NCBI GenBank assembly: GCA_964554875.1
Contig: CAZKQJ010000001.1
Coordinates: forward strand, 124,001 to 188,000
Origin: Marispirochaeta sp964554875
GTDB lineage: Bacteria > Spirochaetota > Spirochaetia > JC444 > Marispirochaetaceae
Direction of reading: 5' to 3'
Length of the DNA stretch: 64,000 nucleotides
Both the position numbers and the translations under genes were made by a program. Positions 49,763 to 57,897 of this stretch are shown here, one piece after another. How positions within the stretch are numbered: position 1 is the first letter of the stretch; each line of letters begins with the position of its first letter. The notes beneath the pieces were generated by a model. It searched no databases and had not been told where the DNA came from. It was given only the letters and a program-made list of their open reading frames with translations.

Positions 49763-51637
49763 ATGAACAATCTTTACCTCTGGACAGTTCCCGGATTGTG
49801 CCTGGTTTTCGCGTTATACGTGATTCTCTTCAGGACCTGCAGACGGAAAAAGAGGTCCCTCAAGGATACCAACGAACTAATTGCGGAAAGCATGCTGGAT
49901 CTAGTACGCGGAAAAGGATTCAACTCCTTTTTGCGGGTTGTGAACAGTGCCATGGGGTCGAAAAGCGTGATCCTTGTCTTTTTCGATAATTACATTCCCA
50001 TCGATTTCCATTTCTTCAGCAGGGATCCGGCCCTGCGCATCAAGGTTCCTGAACTTGAGGCAATCATTGAACAGCCGGATGAACATGTTCGCAGTGTCCT
50101 GGATGAGCTGCGTGAAAAAAAAACAATCTGCCGTGAGGGACGGTATAGTTCCCTGTACGGCAGTCTTGAGGGAAACAACGCGATGCTGCTGGGCTTCTCC
50201 TTTCGCGGACAGGTCTTCGCGGTTTTCCAGTTCGTGGACCGGAGCCGCTCCTTCTGCGGACGAGAAGCCATGGAGAACCCGACTCTGCTGAAAACCCTGA
50301 ACGCGGTAACCCAGCATTTTTACATGGATCACATCCAGACGGAAAAGCGGCGCCAGGCGGAGAATGCCCTGCGCAGTTCGGAGGAGTTGTACCGGCTGAT
50401 TTTCGAAGAGTCCATGGATCTTGTATATCATACCGATGCAGAAGGACGGATCCTCGCGCTTAATCCGGCGGGACTTGAACTGCTTGGTTATAATGCGGAG
50501 TCGGAACTCCGGGGCCGGCGTTTTCACGAGTTTTTCAGCAACGATGAACAGCGGGATTTCTACTTTGAGATGATCAGATCCCAGAGGGAGATCAGGGACA
50601 TGGAGGTTATCCTCGTCAACCGGGAGGGGAAAAAGATCTTCTGTCTGGAGAGCGCCAGCGCCTCCTTCGACAGCCTGGGAGAGGTAAAATCATATACCGG
50701 AATAATCAAGGATATAAGCGAGCGTATTGAACTTGAGAAGGAGCTTTTCAACGCCAATATTGAGCTGAGCGAAACCAATAATCAGCTCCAGAAGGTCCAG
50801 GCGCAGATGGTGCAGACCGAAAAGATGGCCTCCATCGGGCAGCTTGCCGCCGGTCTGGCCCATGAAATCAACAATCCCCTGGGCTTCGTGCGCAGCAATT
50901 TCTCCACCCTCAAACGCTACAATGACTTTCTGATCAGCTTTGCGGACGATGTCTCCGGTCGCATTACCCCGGAGAAGATAGCGGCTCTGCGAAAACTGCG
51001 GCAAAAATACCGGATTGACGAGATCAAAGCGGACCTGGAGGCTGTTTTTACCGAAACGGAAGAGGGTATGGACCGCATGATGGATATTGTCCAGAATCTG
51101 CGGAATTTCTCCCACGACAGCCGGTCGGGGGATGTGGGAGAGCTTGATCTGAACACGGCCCTGAAAAGCAGCCTGGTAATTGCCCGGAACGAAATAAAAT
51201 ATCACGCCTCCGTCTCCCTGGATCTCAGGGACCTGCCGGTAATTCGCTGCCGGCCGGGGGAGATAAAACAGATTATGCTGAACATGATTGTGAACGCCGC
51301 CCAGGCGGTGAGGGATAGCGTCGAAAAAGGTGAGAAGGGCAGGATAAGAATCTCCAGCTTCAGCGGCGACTCTTTTGCCTGTTTTTCCATTGAAGATTCC
51401 GGTCCGGGGATTCCCGGAGAGATTCGGCCGAAGATTTTCGATCCCTTCTTTACCACCAAGGATGTCGGTTCGGGAACGGGGCTGGGATTGAGTATCTCCT
51501 ACGATATCGTGGTCCATAAGCACCACGGCAGAATCCTGGTGGGAGATTCCACCCTGGGGGGTGCGAAATTTACTGTAATGCTGCCCCTGGTAGGCCTTGG
51601 AAGCGATGACGAGCTGGGGGATCTTGAGGAAATTTAG
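49763..51637 (+). CDS. PAS-domain sensor histidine kinase
   Basis: 624 residues from ATG 49763. One N-terminal membrane segment (LYLWTVPGLCLVFALYVILF, 4-23), a GAF-like region (about 40-200), a PAS domain (about 215-330), a coiled coil (330-365) and a HisKA/HATPase core. The phosphoacceptor is in MASIGQLAAGLAHEINNPLG; ATPase boxes are MIVNAAQAV, IEDSGPGIPGE and GTGLGLSISYDIV. It is inner-membrane anchored with a mostly cytosolic sensor. Its divergent neighbour is an HD-GYP response regulator, a plausible cognate partner. Confidence 0.92.
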   Translation: MNNLYLWTVPGLCLVFALYVILFRTCRRKKRSLKDTNELIAESMLDLVRGKGFNSFLRVVNSAMGSKSVILVFFDNYIPIDFHFFSRDPALRIKVPELEAIIEQPDEHVRSVLDELREKKTICREGRYSSLYGSLEGNNAMLLGFSFRGQVFAVFQFVDRSRSFCGREAMENPTLLKTLNAVTQHFYMDHIQTEKRRQAENALRSSEELYRLIFEESMDLVYHTDAEGRILALNPAGLELLGYNAESELRGRRFHEFFSNDEQRDFYFEMIRSQREIRDMEVILVNREGKKIFCLESASASFDSLGEVKSYTGIIKDISERIELEKELFNANIELSETNNQLQKVQAQMVQTEKMASIGQLAAGLAHEINNPLGFVRSNFSTLKRYNDFLISFADDVSGRITPEKIAALRKLRQKYRIDEIKADLEAVFTETEEGMDRMMDIVQNLRNFSHDSRSGDVGELDLNTALKSSLVIARNEIKYHASVSLDLRDLPVIRCRPGEIKQIMLNMIVNAAQAVRDSVEKGEKGRIRISSFSGDSFACFSIEDSGPGIPGEIRPKIFDPFFTTKDVGSGTGLGLSISYDIVVHKHHGRILVGDSTLGGAKFTVMLPLVGLGSDDELGDLEEI

Positions 51638-51666
51638 CAGAACCCCGGCATTTTTACTGTTTCTAC

Positions 51667-51696
51667 TTGACAGAACGCTGGTGGCGGTGTTCTAAT
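51667..51696 (+). promoter_or_regulatory. Promoter of trpB2
   Basis: TTGACA (51667-51672), an 18-base spacer and TCTAAT (51691-51696). The operator-like palindrome begins within the -10 box. A leader of about 35 bases ends with AGGAGG before ATG 51739. Confidence 0.65.
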
Positions 51697-51716
51697 GTTA
51701 CTGCACATAGTAACAT
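51695..51716. promoter_or_regulatory. Perfect 22-base palindrome over the trpB2 start site, candidate operator
   Basis: ATGTTACT (51695-51702) and AGTAACAT (51709-51716) are perfect inverted repeats with a 6-base spacer (GCACAT). The site overlaps the -10 box and the transcription start, the usual place for a repressor. It does not match the enteric TrpR operator, and no regulator gene lies adjacent. Confidence 0.6.
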
Positions 51717-51738
51717 GTGGCCGCTTTAAGGAGGAACT

Positions 51739-53127
51739 ATGGCTACCCGTGTTTTTTTAAGCGAAGATGAAATGCCCAGGCAGTGGTACAACATTGCGGC
51801 GGATCTGCCGTCCCCGCTGCAGCCGCCCCTCGGGCCTGACGGAACCCCTGTGACCCCGGAGATGCTCGCACCCATATTTCCCATGTCCCTGATAGAGCAG
51901 GAGGTAAGCCGGGAGCGGTGGATCAATATTCCCGAGGAGGTTCTGGGTATCCTCGCCAAGTGGCGGCCTTCGCCCCTGCACCGGGCCCATTCCCTGGAGA
52001 AGTTCCTTGGAACCCCCGCGCGGATCTATTACAAGAACGAAAGCGTCTCTCCCGCGGGCAGTCACAAACCCAATACCGCAGTGGCCCAGGCCTACTATAA
52101 CAAGCAGGCCGGGGTAAAACGGCTCACCACCGAGACCGGAGCCGGCCAGTGGGGCAGCGCTCTTGCCTTTGCCTCCGCCCAGTTCGGCCTGGAGTGCAAG
52201 GTCTTCATGGTGCGCATAAGCTTTGACCAGAAACCCTACCGAAAGCTGATGATGCAGACCTGGGGTGCCGACTGCGTGCCCAGCCCCAGTATGGAGACCC
52301 AGGCGGGCAGGGATGTCCTGGCAAAATATCCCGATACCCCCGGCAGCCTCGGCATAGCCATCAGCGAGGCTGTGGAAGCGGCGGTTACCGATCCCGGAGG
52401 GGAGACCAAGTACAGCCTGGGGAGCGTTCTGAACCATGTCATGCTCCACCAGACAGTAATCGGTCTTGAAACTAAGAAGCAGCTGGAGAAGTTCGGCGAG
52501 AAGCTCCCGGACATCGTTATCGGATGCGCCGGCGGGGGCAGTAACTTTGCCGGACTGGCCTTTCCCTTTGCCCATGAAAAGATCAACGGCGCGGACATAG
52601 ATATTATTCCCGTTGAGCCTTCCAGCTGTCCCACCCTGACCAGGGGACCCTTTGCATATGATCTGGGGGATTTTTCCGGTATGACCCCTCTTTTACCGAT
52701 GCACACCCTGGGGCACAATTTTGTGGCCCCCCCGATACATGCCGGGGGACTCCGCTATCACGGTATGGCGCCGCTGGTCTCCCAGGCGGTGGTGGAGGGA
52801 CTCCTGAATCCCCGGTCCATTCATCAGCTCGAATGCTACGAAGCTGCCATGACCTTCGCTCGGACAGAAGGTATCATCGTCGCACCGGAAACGAGCCATG
52901 CCGTCGCAGGTGCCATTCAGGAGGCCAATCGGGCCCGGGAAGAGGGCAAGGAGAAGGTGATCGTCTTCAACCTCAGCGGCCACGGTCTGGTGGACCTTAA
53001 GGGTTACGAGGCCTACATGAACGGCGAACTCCACGACTATGAGTTCCCCCAGGAGGAGCTGGATGAAAACCTGAAGGCCCTGGAGGGCTTTCCAAAAGCC
53101 GAGACGGTCAAGAGCGGAAAATGGTAG
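51739..53127 (+). CDS. Tryptophan synthase beta chain-like protein, TrpB2 type
   Basis: 462 residues, longer than TrpB1 because of an N-terminal extension, as in TrpB2. The PLP lysine is in SVSPAGSHKPNTAVAQAYY, TETGAGQWGSALAFA is the catalytic loop and GCAGGGSNFAGLAFP the phosphate-binding loop. It condenses indole or an indole-like intermediate with serine. No trpA or other trp genes are nearby, so it may salvage indole rather than act in a synthase complex. AGGAGG precedes the ATG. A Cys-rich small protein gene overlaps its stop by 7 bases. Confidence 0.93.
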   Translation: MATRVFLSEDEMPRQWYNIAADLPSPLQPPLGPDGTPVTPEMLAPIFPMSLIEQEVSRERWINIPEEVLGILAKWRPSPLHRAHSLEKFLGTPARIYYKNESVSPAGSHKPNTAVAQAYYNKQAGVKRLTTETGAGQWGSALAFASAQFGLECKVFMVRISFDQKPYRKLMMQTWGADCVPSPSMETQAGRDVLAKYPDTPGSLGIAISEAVEAAVTDPGGETKYSLGSVLNHVMLHQTVIGLETKKQLEKFGEKLPDIVIGCAGGGSNFAGLAFPFAHEKINGADIDIIPVEPSSCPTLTRGPFAYDLGDFSGMTPLLPMHTLGHNFVAPPIHAGGLRYHGMAPLVSQAVVEGLLNPRSIHQLECYEAAMTFARTEGIIVAPETSHAVAGAIQEANRAREEGKEKVIVFNLSGHGLVDLKGYEAYMNGELHDYEFPQEELDENLKALEGFPKAETVKSGKW

Positions 53128-53390
53128 AAGAAGGAGCCGGGTATCCGGATGCGAAGGAGCGCTATTGCCGGCGCCTGGGGCATCCGGTACCCTTCCGGTA
53201 CTGCCGGCTTACCGCAGACAGCACCGCCTGCAGCGCTATAGGGGAGTGCTGGGCTGGGGACCCCGAGGTGCGGGATCTTGCAGCAAAACTCACAGAGTCC
53301 GGATCGAAAATTCCTGCGCCCCCCAAGTCCGCCCAGCTCTACGAGCTGATACGCCGGGCGAGGGAAGTGAGATCCGGAACTGCTGAATAA
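53121..53390 (+). CDS. Small cysteine-rich protein, possibly zinc-binding
   Basis: 89 residues starting 7 bases inside trpB2, so translation is coupled. Four cysteines lie in CRRLGHPVPFRYCR and TACSAIGECW. I recall small proteins with the pattern C-x-x-LGH-x-V-x-F-x-YCR followed by C-x-x-I-x-x-CW in other bacteria, suggesting a conserved zinc-ribbon-like domain, but could not verify this. The function is unknown. Confidence 0.65.
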   Translation: MVEEGAGYPDAKERYCRRLGHPVPFRYCRLTADSTACSAIGECWAGDPEVRDLAAKLTESGSKIPAPPKSAQLYELIRRAREVRSGTAE

Positions 53391-53440
53391 TCCCCGCCCT
53401 TGATCGAGGGTACGTTCCGGGGATATACTCCCTTCCTATT

Positions 53441-54781
53441 ATGCGATTTGAGTCACGTGGTGCTGGTGTACCTTTTCACCCGCGCCGTTTTTCTTTTTTT
53501 TACGGCTGGATAATCCTCGGTCTCTCTTCCCTCGGCATGCTGATGAGCATTCCCGGGCAGACCATGGGTGTCTCTGTATTTACTGACCACCTCATGGAGG
53601 CCCTGGACTTGAGCCGGGTACATTTGAGCCTTGCCTATCTGCTGGGAACGGTGGGAAGCGCCCTTATTCTTGCCCAGGCGGGTAAGCTTCTGGACCGCAT
53701 CGGAGCCCGACTTATGGGCACCGCGGTGGTTTTGCTTTTGGGGCTGACCCTCTTCGGGGTTTCCGCCATTGACGGCATCCGTTCCCTTATCTTCCGGATT
53801 ATTCCCTTCGCCGGAGATGTGTTCATCGGTTTTTTGCTTATTTCCGTGGGCTTCTTTTTTATGCGCTTTCTCGGTCAGGGGGTCCTTACACTCCTGAGCC
53901 GGAACATGGCGATGAAGTGGTTCGACCGCCGGAGGGGTCTTGCCAACGCGGTTATCGGAATAGTCGTGAGCTTCGGTTTTTCCGCCGCGCCCATGCTGCT
54001 TCACGTTCTTATCGAGGACTTCGGCTGGCGCGGAGCCATGCGGGTCATGGGGATGGTTCTGCTCTTCGGTTTTTCCGGAATATTTCTTCTCCTTGCCAGA
54101 GACAATCCCTTTATCTGCGGGTTGCGTCCGGATGGAGCCCCGGCCCCGGCGGATGAAGAGGATGATTCTGATGGCTTGACTCGGACCGGTCCCGACTACA
54201 CCCTGTCCGAGGCCAGACGGACCCTTACCTTCTGGGTGTATGCCATGTCCCTTGTTCTTTTCAGTCTGGTAATAACTGCTGTTACCTTCCACATTATCTC
54301 GATTTATGACGAAGCGGGTATGGGTGCGGAAAAGGCCGTCTCTATTTTTCTTCCCGCGGCGTTGATATCCCTGGTGTTCAATGTGGGGGCCAGCTGGGCC
54401 AGCGACCGGATGCCCCTGAAAATATTTCTCTTCATGCTGCTTGCAGGCTTGCTTATCGAACTTGCCGCAGTAGCTTTTTTAAAGGACGGTGTATTCTATT
54501 TTCTGATGATTCTGGGGCACGGTATAAGCGGCGGGATCATGAACCTTTTAAGTCCCGTTGCCTGGCCCCGGTTTTTCGGTATCAGGCACCTGGGATCGAT
54601 CTCGGGTTTCGCCATGGGAATGACCGTGGCGGGATCCGCCGCCGGACCCTACCTCTTCAGCCTCTCACTTTCCCTTTTCGGCAGCTACTCCTATATCTGC
54701 TGGTCTTCGGCGGTTTTTGGCTTAATAATTTCGTTGTTGGCCCTTTTTTCCAAGGTTCCTGTTAAGGGACGCAGGGCATAA
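53441..54781 (+). CDS. MFS transporter (OFA/monocarboxylate-like)
   Basis: 446 residues with about twelve hydrophobic segments. It starts with FYGWIILGLSSLGMLMSIPG, seen in OFA/monocarboxylate-type carriers, has FMRFLGQGVLTLLSRNMAMK and WFDRRRGLANAVIG in the first half, and a cytoplasmic loop rich in Asp/Glu (about 230-245). The substrate is unknown, perhaps an organic anion. TTGATC, 18 bases, TATACT lie just upstream, leaving a leader of only a few bases. The secreted protein follows and may share the mRNA. Confidence 0.85.
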   Translation: MRFESRGAGVPFHPRRFSFFYGWIILGLSSLGMLMSIPGQTMGVSVFTDHLMEALDLSRVHLSLAYLLGTVGSALILAQAGKLLDRIGARLMGTAVVLLLGLTLFGVSAIDGIRSLIFRIIPFAGDVFIGFLLISVGFFFMRFLGQGVLTLLSRNMAMKWFDRRRGLANAVIGIVVSFGFSAAPMLLHVLIEDFGWRGAMRVMGMVLLFGFSGIFLLLARDNPFICGLRPDGAPAPADEEDDSDGLTRTGPDYTLSEARRTLTFWVYAMSLVLFSLVITAVTFHIISIYDEAGMGAEKAVSIFLPAALISLVFNVGASWASDRMPLKIFLFMLLAGLLIELAAVAFLKDGVFYFLMILGHGISGGIMNLLSPVAWPRFFGIRHLGSISGFAMGMTVAGSAAGPYLFSLSLSLFGSYSYICWSSAVFGLIISLLALFSKVPVKGRRA

Positions 54782-54804
54782 TGCATAACATTTGGAGGGT
54801 TGTG

Positions 54805-55455
54805 ATGCCAGGAAAAACTGGTTTTACACGTCTGATCGTATTTTTCTCCCTGTTTGCGGTATCCGGCGCAGTTTCTGCCCAGGATATTTCTACTGATCTG
54901 GCTGTGCCTGTTATCAGATTAGAGAAACATTTAATGAGTCTCGATTATTATGATCAATTTCTTGGTGGCGACCACATTTTCGAAGATTATATGTATGAGA
55001 TATTCCGGATCAACCAGGGAGATTTTGACGAAGGGGAGGGTGTGGTTCTGGAAGTCATGTTCGGGCAGGATGGAAGTTTGCTGTTTGAACAGGCGCTGCT
55101 TTCAGCCACTGAACGGCAGTCGCGATGGTGGATGATACACCTGAGCAGTAGAGATTATGAAATCTATTATGAAGTAGAAGTTCATGATTCCGGAGTCAGC
55201 TATTTCCGCTTTGTTGTCCCTTACTCTATGAACTTGGTTGTAGAGATGGCCGAGTTTACGGGACTCGTCGACCTTGTTGATTATGCAGAGGACGAAAGTT
55301 ATCAGTCCTGGCATACATTATCCTCAGGAAGTGAGTATTTGATTCTGGAATATTACGACTTGGCGAAGGATACAGTAATTCATATTGCTGTAGAAGATAT
55401 TATAGATGACTATTCTTCGGGAGAGAATTTTGTAATAGGGATCCGAGAGGATTGA
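54805..55455 (+). CDS. Secreted acidic protein of unknown function
   Basis: 216 residues from ATG 54805, chosen because GGAGG lies 5 bases upstream; an ATG at 54781 overlapping the MFS stop is the alternative. A signal peptide (RLIVFFSLFAVSGAVSAQ) with cleavage near VSA is clear. The mature chain is rich in Asp, Glu, Tyr and Ser, with no cysteine and no family I recognise. Codon use is AT-richer than neighbouring genes, as in the porin-like gene. It ends 3 bases before the convergent photolyase. Confidence 0.7.
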   Translation: MPGKTGFTRLIVFFSLFAVSGAVSAQDISTDLAVPVIRLEKHLMSLDYYDQFLGGDHIFEDYMYEIFRINQGDFDEGEGVVLEVMFGQDGSLLFEQALLSATERQSRWWMIHLSSRDYEIYYEVEVHDSGVSYFRFVVPYSMNLVVEMAEFTGLVDLVDYAEDESYQSWHTLSSGSEYLILEYYDLAKDTVIHIAVEDIIDDYSSGENFVIGIRED

Positions 55456-55458
55456 TAT

Positions 55459-56913
55459 TCAGGATTTTAACCGTTTCACTTTCTCCAGATACAGCTCCAT
55501 CTCGAATTTCCGCTTCAGACCCTTTGCTCCCATGGGCCTGATTTTTCCGAAGAGTGGCCGTTCCGGGAAGGGACGGTCGTGTCTGCCGAAAACCCAGGCA
55601 ATTCCGGCATAGCCGTTGCAGTCCCTGCCGTCGATGCTGTAGGTATCGTTCAGTTCGAGCAGCAGCCTGTAGGCTTCCCGCCAGTCCGGCATCCACTGGA
55701 TAAGCCGTTTTCCCCAATACATGCGCATATATCCATGCATCTTGCCGGTGAGAAGGAGTTCCTTCTGAGCTGCATTCCAGAAGGGATCTCCGGTTTCCCC
55801 GGCCACCAGCTGCTCCTTGGTGTAGACTTCGGGTCTTTCGTCACCGGCGTGGCTGTCAAGGCTCTCCTGTGCCCAGGGGGGAACGGCATCGGGGTTGTCG
55901 CAGGAGGGATTGAAAAGGCAGAAGTTGATTGCCAGTTCCCGGCGGACAATCAGCTGTTCAAGGAATGCCGAAGCTCCTTCCGTCAGCCGTAAATCCTCCC
56001 GGGAGGCAGCCATGACCGCCAGGGCGGCGCTTACAGGAGACAGATTGCCGAAGTGCAGGTAGGGGGAGAGTTCCGACTGAATGTTGAGCCCCGGATCGTT
56101 GCGGGAATCATGATAGTGGGAAAGATTCCCGGCGAGGAAATTGTCTATCCTCTTCCAGGCCTCCACCTCACCGCCGGGCATCTCATTCACTGGAAAAACC
56201 GTCTCCCGTATACCGAAGGCCCCCATGTTTTTCAGCACAGTTTCCGGTTTTATGGAACGGAAGGGCCGGAAGGGCGGAGCTTCAGCGGACTTTCGGGGAT
56301 TCCTCAGAACCGGCAGGGGGCCCACTGGTGCAAGGTACAGGTCGATAAGCCTCTGGAGTTTTCGCCGCAGGGTCGCGGCGGAATATTCCTCCTTGTCGCT
56401 GGCCTGAAAAGGGGGAACCACCACATCGCTGTCCAGCTGAATCATCGGCTGGACAAGTCTATCCGCGATCTTCCGCCGCCATTGCCTTTGTACTGCTGTA
56501 TAGCCGCTGTCGCAGACCACGCAGGCCGCCTCCTTCGCAGCCCGGGGAATTCCCTCCTCGGGAGAAACCAGATCCACGATAAGGGGTATGCCCAGGCTTT
56601 CCAGGGATACCTCGAGCTCAATCAGACCCTGGAGCAAAAAGGAAAAATGCCGGCTGTTTGCTCCGGGATAGTCCGGCACCAGACAGAAGCAGGCGTAGAG
56701 GGGAAGGTCCAGGGTGTTGGCAGTCATGACAGCTGCGGCCAGTGCATGATTGTCACGGACTCTGAGGGCCTGCTGAACCCAGAGAAGGACGAAGTGCGAA
56801 TTACGGGTAGTACTGCCTGGATAAATACGGATTCTGGAGCCGAAAATCTTTTTAAGCTCCTCCTCCGGGACGGACAGGGATGACCGGGATGCTGCAGTAT
56901 CGCTTGTGTTCAT
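55459..56913 (-). CDS. phr: Class II CPD photolyase
   Basis: 484 residues. The N-terminal antenna domain and the C-terminal FAD-binding helical domain carry class II signatures: FLEQLIVRRELAINFCLF, LLTGKMHGYMRMYWGKRL, DGRDCNGYAGIAWVFGRHDR and FPERPLFGKIRPM. It repairs cyclobutane pyrimidine dimers with blue light. Its ATG overlaps the stop of the XRE/B12-binding regulator (ATGA), so both are made from one mRNA, and light control of DNA repair is the obvious reading. Confidence 0.95.
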   Translation of the reverse strand: MNTSDTAASRSSLSVPEEELKKIFGSRIRIYPGSTTRNSHFVLLWVQQALRVRDNHALAAAVMTANTLDLPLYACFCLVPDYPGANSRHFSFLLQGLIELEVSLESLGIPLIVDLVSPEEGIPRAAKEAACVVCDSGYTAVQRQWRRKIADRLVQPMIQLDSDVVVPPFQASDKEEYSAATLRRKLQRLIDLYLAPVGPLPVLRNPRKSAEAPPFRPFRSIKPETVLKNMGAFGIRETVFPVNEMPGGEVEAWKRIDNFLAGNLSHYHDSRNDPGLNIQSELSPYLHFGNLSPVSAALAVMAASREDLRLTEGASAFLEQLIVRRELAINFCLFNPSCDNPDAVPPWAQESLDSHAGDERPEVYTKEQLVAGETGDPFWNAAQKELLLTGKMHGYMRMYWGKRLIQWMPDWREAYRLLLELNDTYSIDGRDCNGYAGIAWVFGRHDRPFPERPLFGKIRPMGAKGLKRKFEMELYLEKVKRLKS

Positions 56914-57809
56914 GGGCTGTATACCCTGATTTGTGTGAGTTCTTCTGCAAGCCGCAGCCCCTCGTGCAAGGAGCCTGCAATGTAATCGGCCGGCAGGTTT
57001 TTTCGGCCCCTTTTTTCTTCCGAGAAGGCCTTTCCTCCCAGGACGATCGGTATGCGGGCAAGCCGCTCTTCCCGGCGCAGCCTGTGGATCAGCAGTTCAC
57101 CGGAGTCCCTGTTTTCACTGAGGGTGGCGGAGAATGCCAGCAGGTGGGGACGGGCGGAGAGGGCAAGGGATACCAGCTGGTCTGTCGGAACCTTGTCTCC
57201 CAGAAAAAAGGCCCGCCAGCCGGCCTGCTCAAGCAGATCCCGCAGCATTCTGATTCCGATGCTGTGGCTCTCCCCCGGAACGGTGGCACAGATACAGAGT
57301 TTGTCCGATGGCGGGGCCTTGGGATATTTCGTTCGCAGGCGATCCATGAATCCCTCCACCCCGTGACTGATTATATGCTCCTCCGCCACTGAAATATTGC
57401 CCCCCGCCCAGAGTTCGCCTGTCAGGATCAGGAGAGGTTCAAGAATATCCAGGTAGATTTCGGCCATGTGTGTCCCGGAGACGACCAGACTCTCCAGGCT
57501 CTCCCAGGCGTCCAGTTCCCTGCCTTCCAGAATTCTTCTGAGGATCTCGTCAGGCCTGGGTTTCGCAGCTGCCTGTCCCTCACCTCCCCCTGCGGATCCC
57601 GGGCCTGTCCGGACCCCCAGCATCCTGTCCAGGGAAGCATTGAAAAGTTCCGCCAGGGCCACCAGTTTCTGCTGGTCCGGAAAACGGCTGTTGTTCTCAT
57701 AATTGGCTATTGTTGTCTGTCCTACCTTCAAAACCCGGGCAACCTGTTTCTGGCTCATTCCGTTTTTCTTGCGGTAGTAGCGCAGCCACTGTCCGAATTG
57801 CTGTTCCAT
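56910..57809 (-). CDS. XRE-type HTH regulator fused to a B12-binding (CarH-like) photosensory domain
   Basis: 299 residues from ATG 57809 (GGAG 6 bases upstream). Residues 5-65 are an XRE/Cro-type helix-turn-helix (MSQKQVARVLKVGQTTIANY). After a Gly/Ala linker (67-85) comes a helical cap and a B12-binding Rossmann domain (about 168-295). The cap carries Trp134, Glu144 and His145 (LWAGGNISVAEEH) at the same spacing as the W-x9-EH photosensory motif of CarH; the next residue, His132 in Thermus CarH, is Ala135 here. The lower ligand is His182 in GESHSIG. By analogy it binds adenosylcobalamin, represses in the dark and releases DNA in light. CarH itself uses a MerR domain. Confidence 0.88.
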   Translation of the reverse strand: MEQQFGQWLRYYRKKNGMSQKQVARVLKVGQTTIANYENNSRFPDQQKLVALAELFNASLDRMLGVRTGPGSAGGGEGQAAAKPRPDEILRRILEGRELDAWESLESLVVSGTHMAEIYLDILEPLLILTGELWAGGNISVAEEHIISHGVEGFMDRLRTKYPKAPPSDKLCICATVPGESHSIGIRMLRDLLEQAGWRAFFLGDKVPTDQLVSLALSARPHLLAFSATLSENRDSGELLIHRLRREERLARIPIVLGGKAFSEEKRGRKNLPADYIAGSLHEGLRLAEELTQIRVYSP

Positions 57810-57824
57810 ATATACTCCAGAATT

Positions 57825-57854
57825 AAAATAACACGAAACGTGAAAGAAGGTCAA
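57825..57854 (-). promoter_or_regulatory. Promoter of the B12-sensor/photolyase operon with palindrome in its spacer
   Basis: On the minus strand TTGACC (57849-57854), an 18-base spacer and TATTTT (57825-57830). The 11-base palindrome CACGAAACGTG (57832-57842) lies wholly within the spacer, where a bound repressor would block polymerase. Confidence 0.6.
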
Positions 57855-57862
57855 AATATTTC

Positions 57863-57891
57863 TTGCATTATGGCATTATGTAATATATTTT
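57863..57891 (+). promoter_or_regulatory. Promoter of the RND efflux operon with direct repeats
   Basis: TTGCAT (57863-57868), a 17-base spacer and TATTTT (57886-57891), then 6 bases to ATG 57898, a leaderless arrangement. Two adjacent copies of GCATTATG (57865-57872 and 57873-57880) cover the -35 box and spacer and may bind a regulator. Confidence 0.5.
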
Positions 57892-57897
57892 GTCTGT

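Noticed and set aside
51695..51716. TrpR operator
   Set aside because: The half-site GTTACT does not match the enteric GTACTAGTT core, and no trpR gene is present; kept only as a generic operator candidate.
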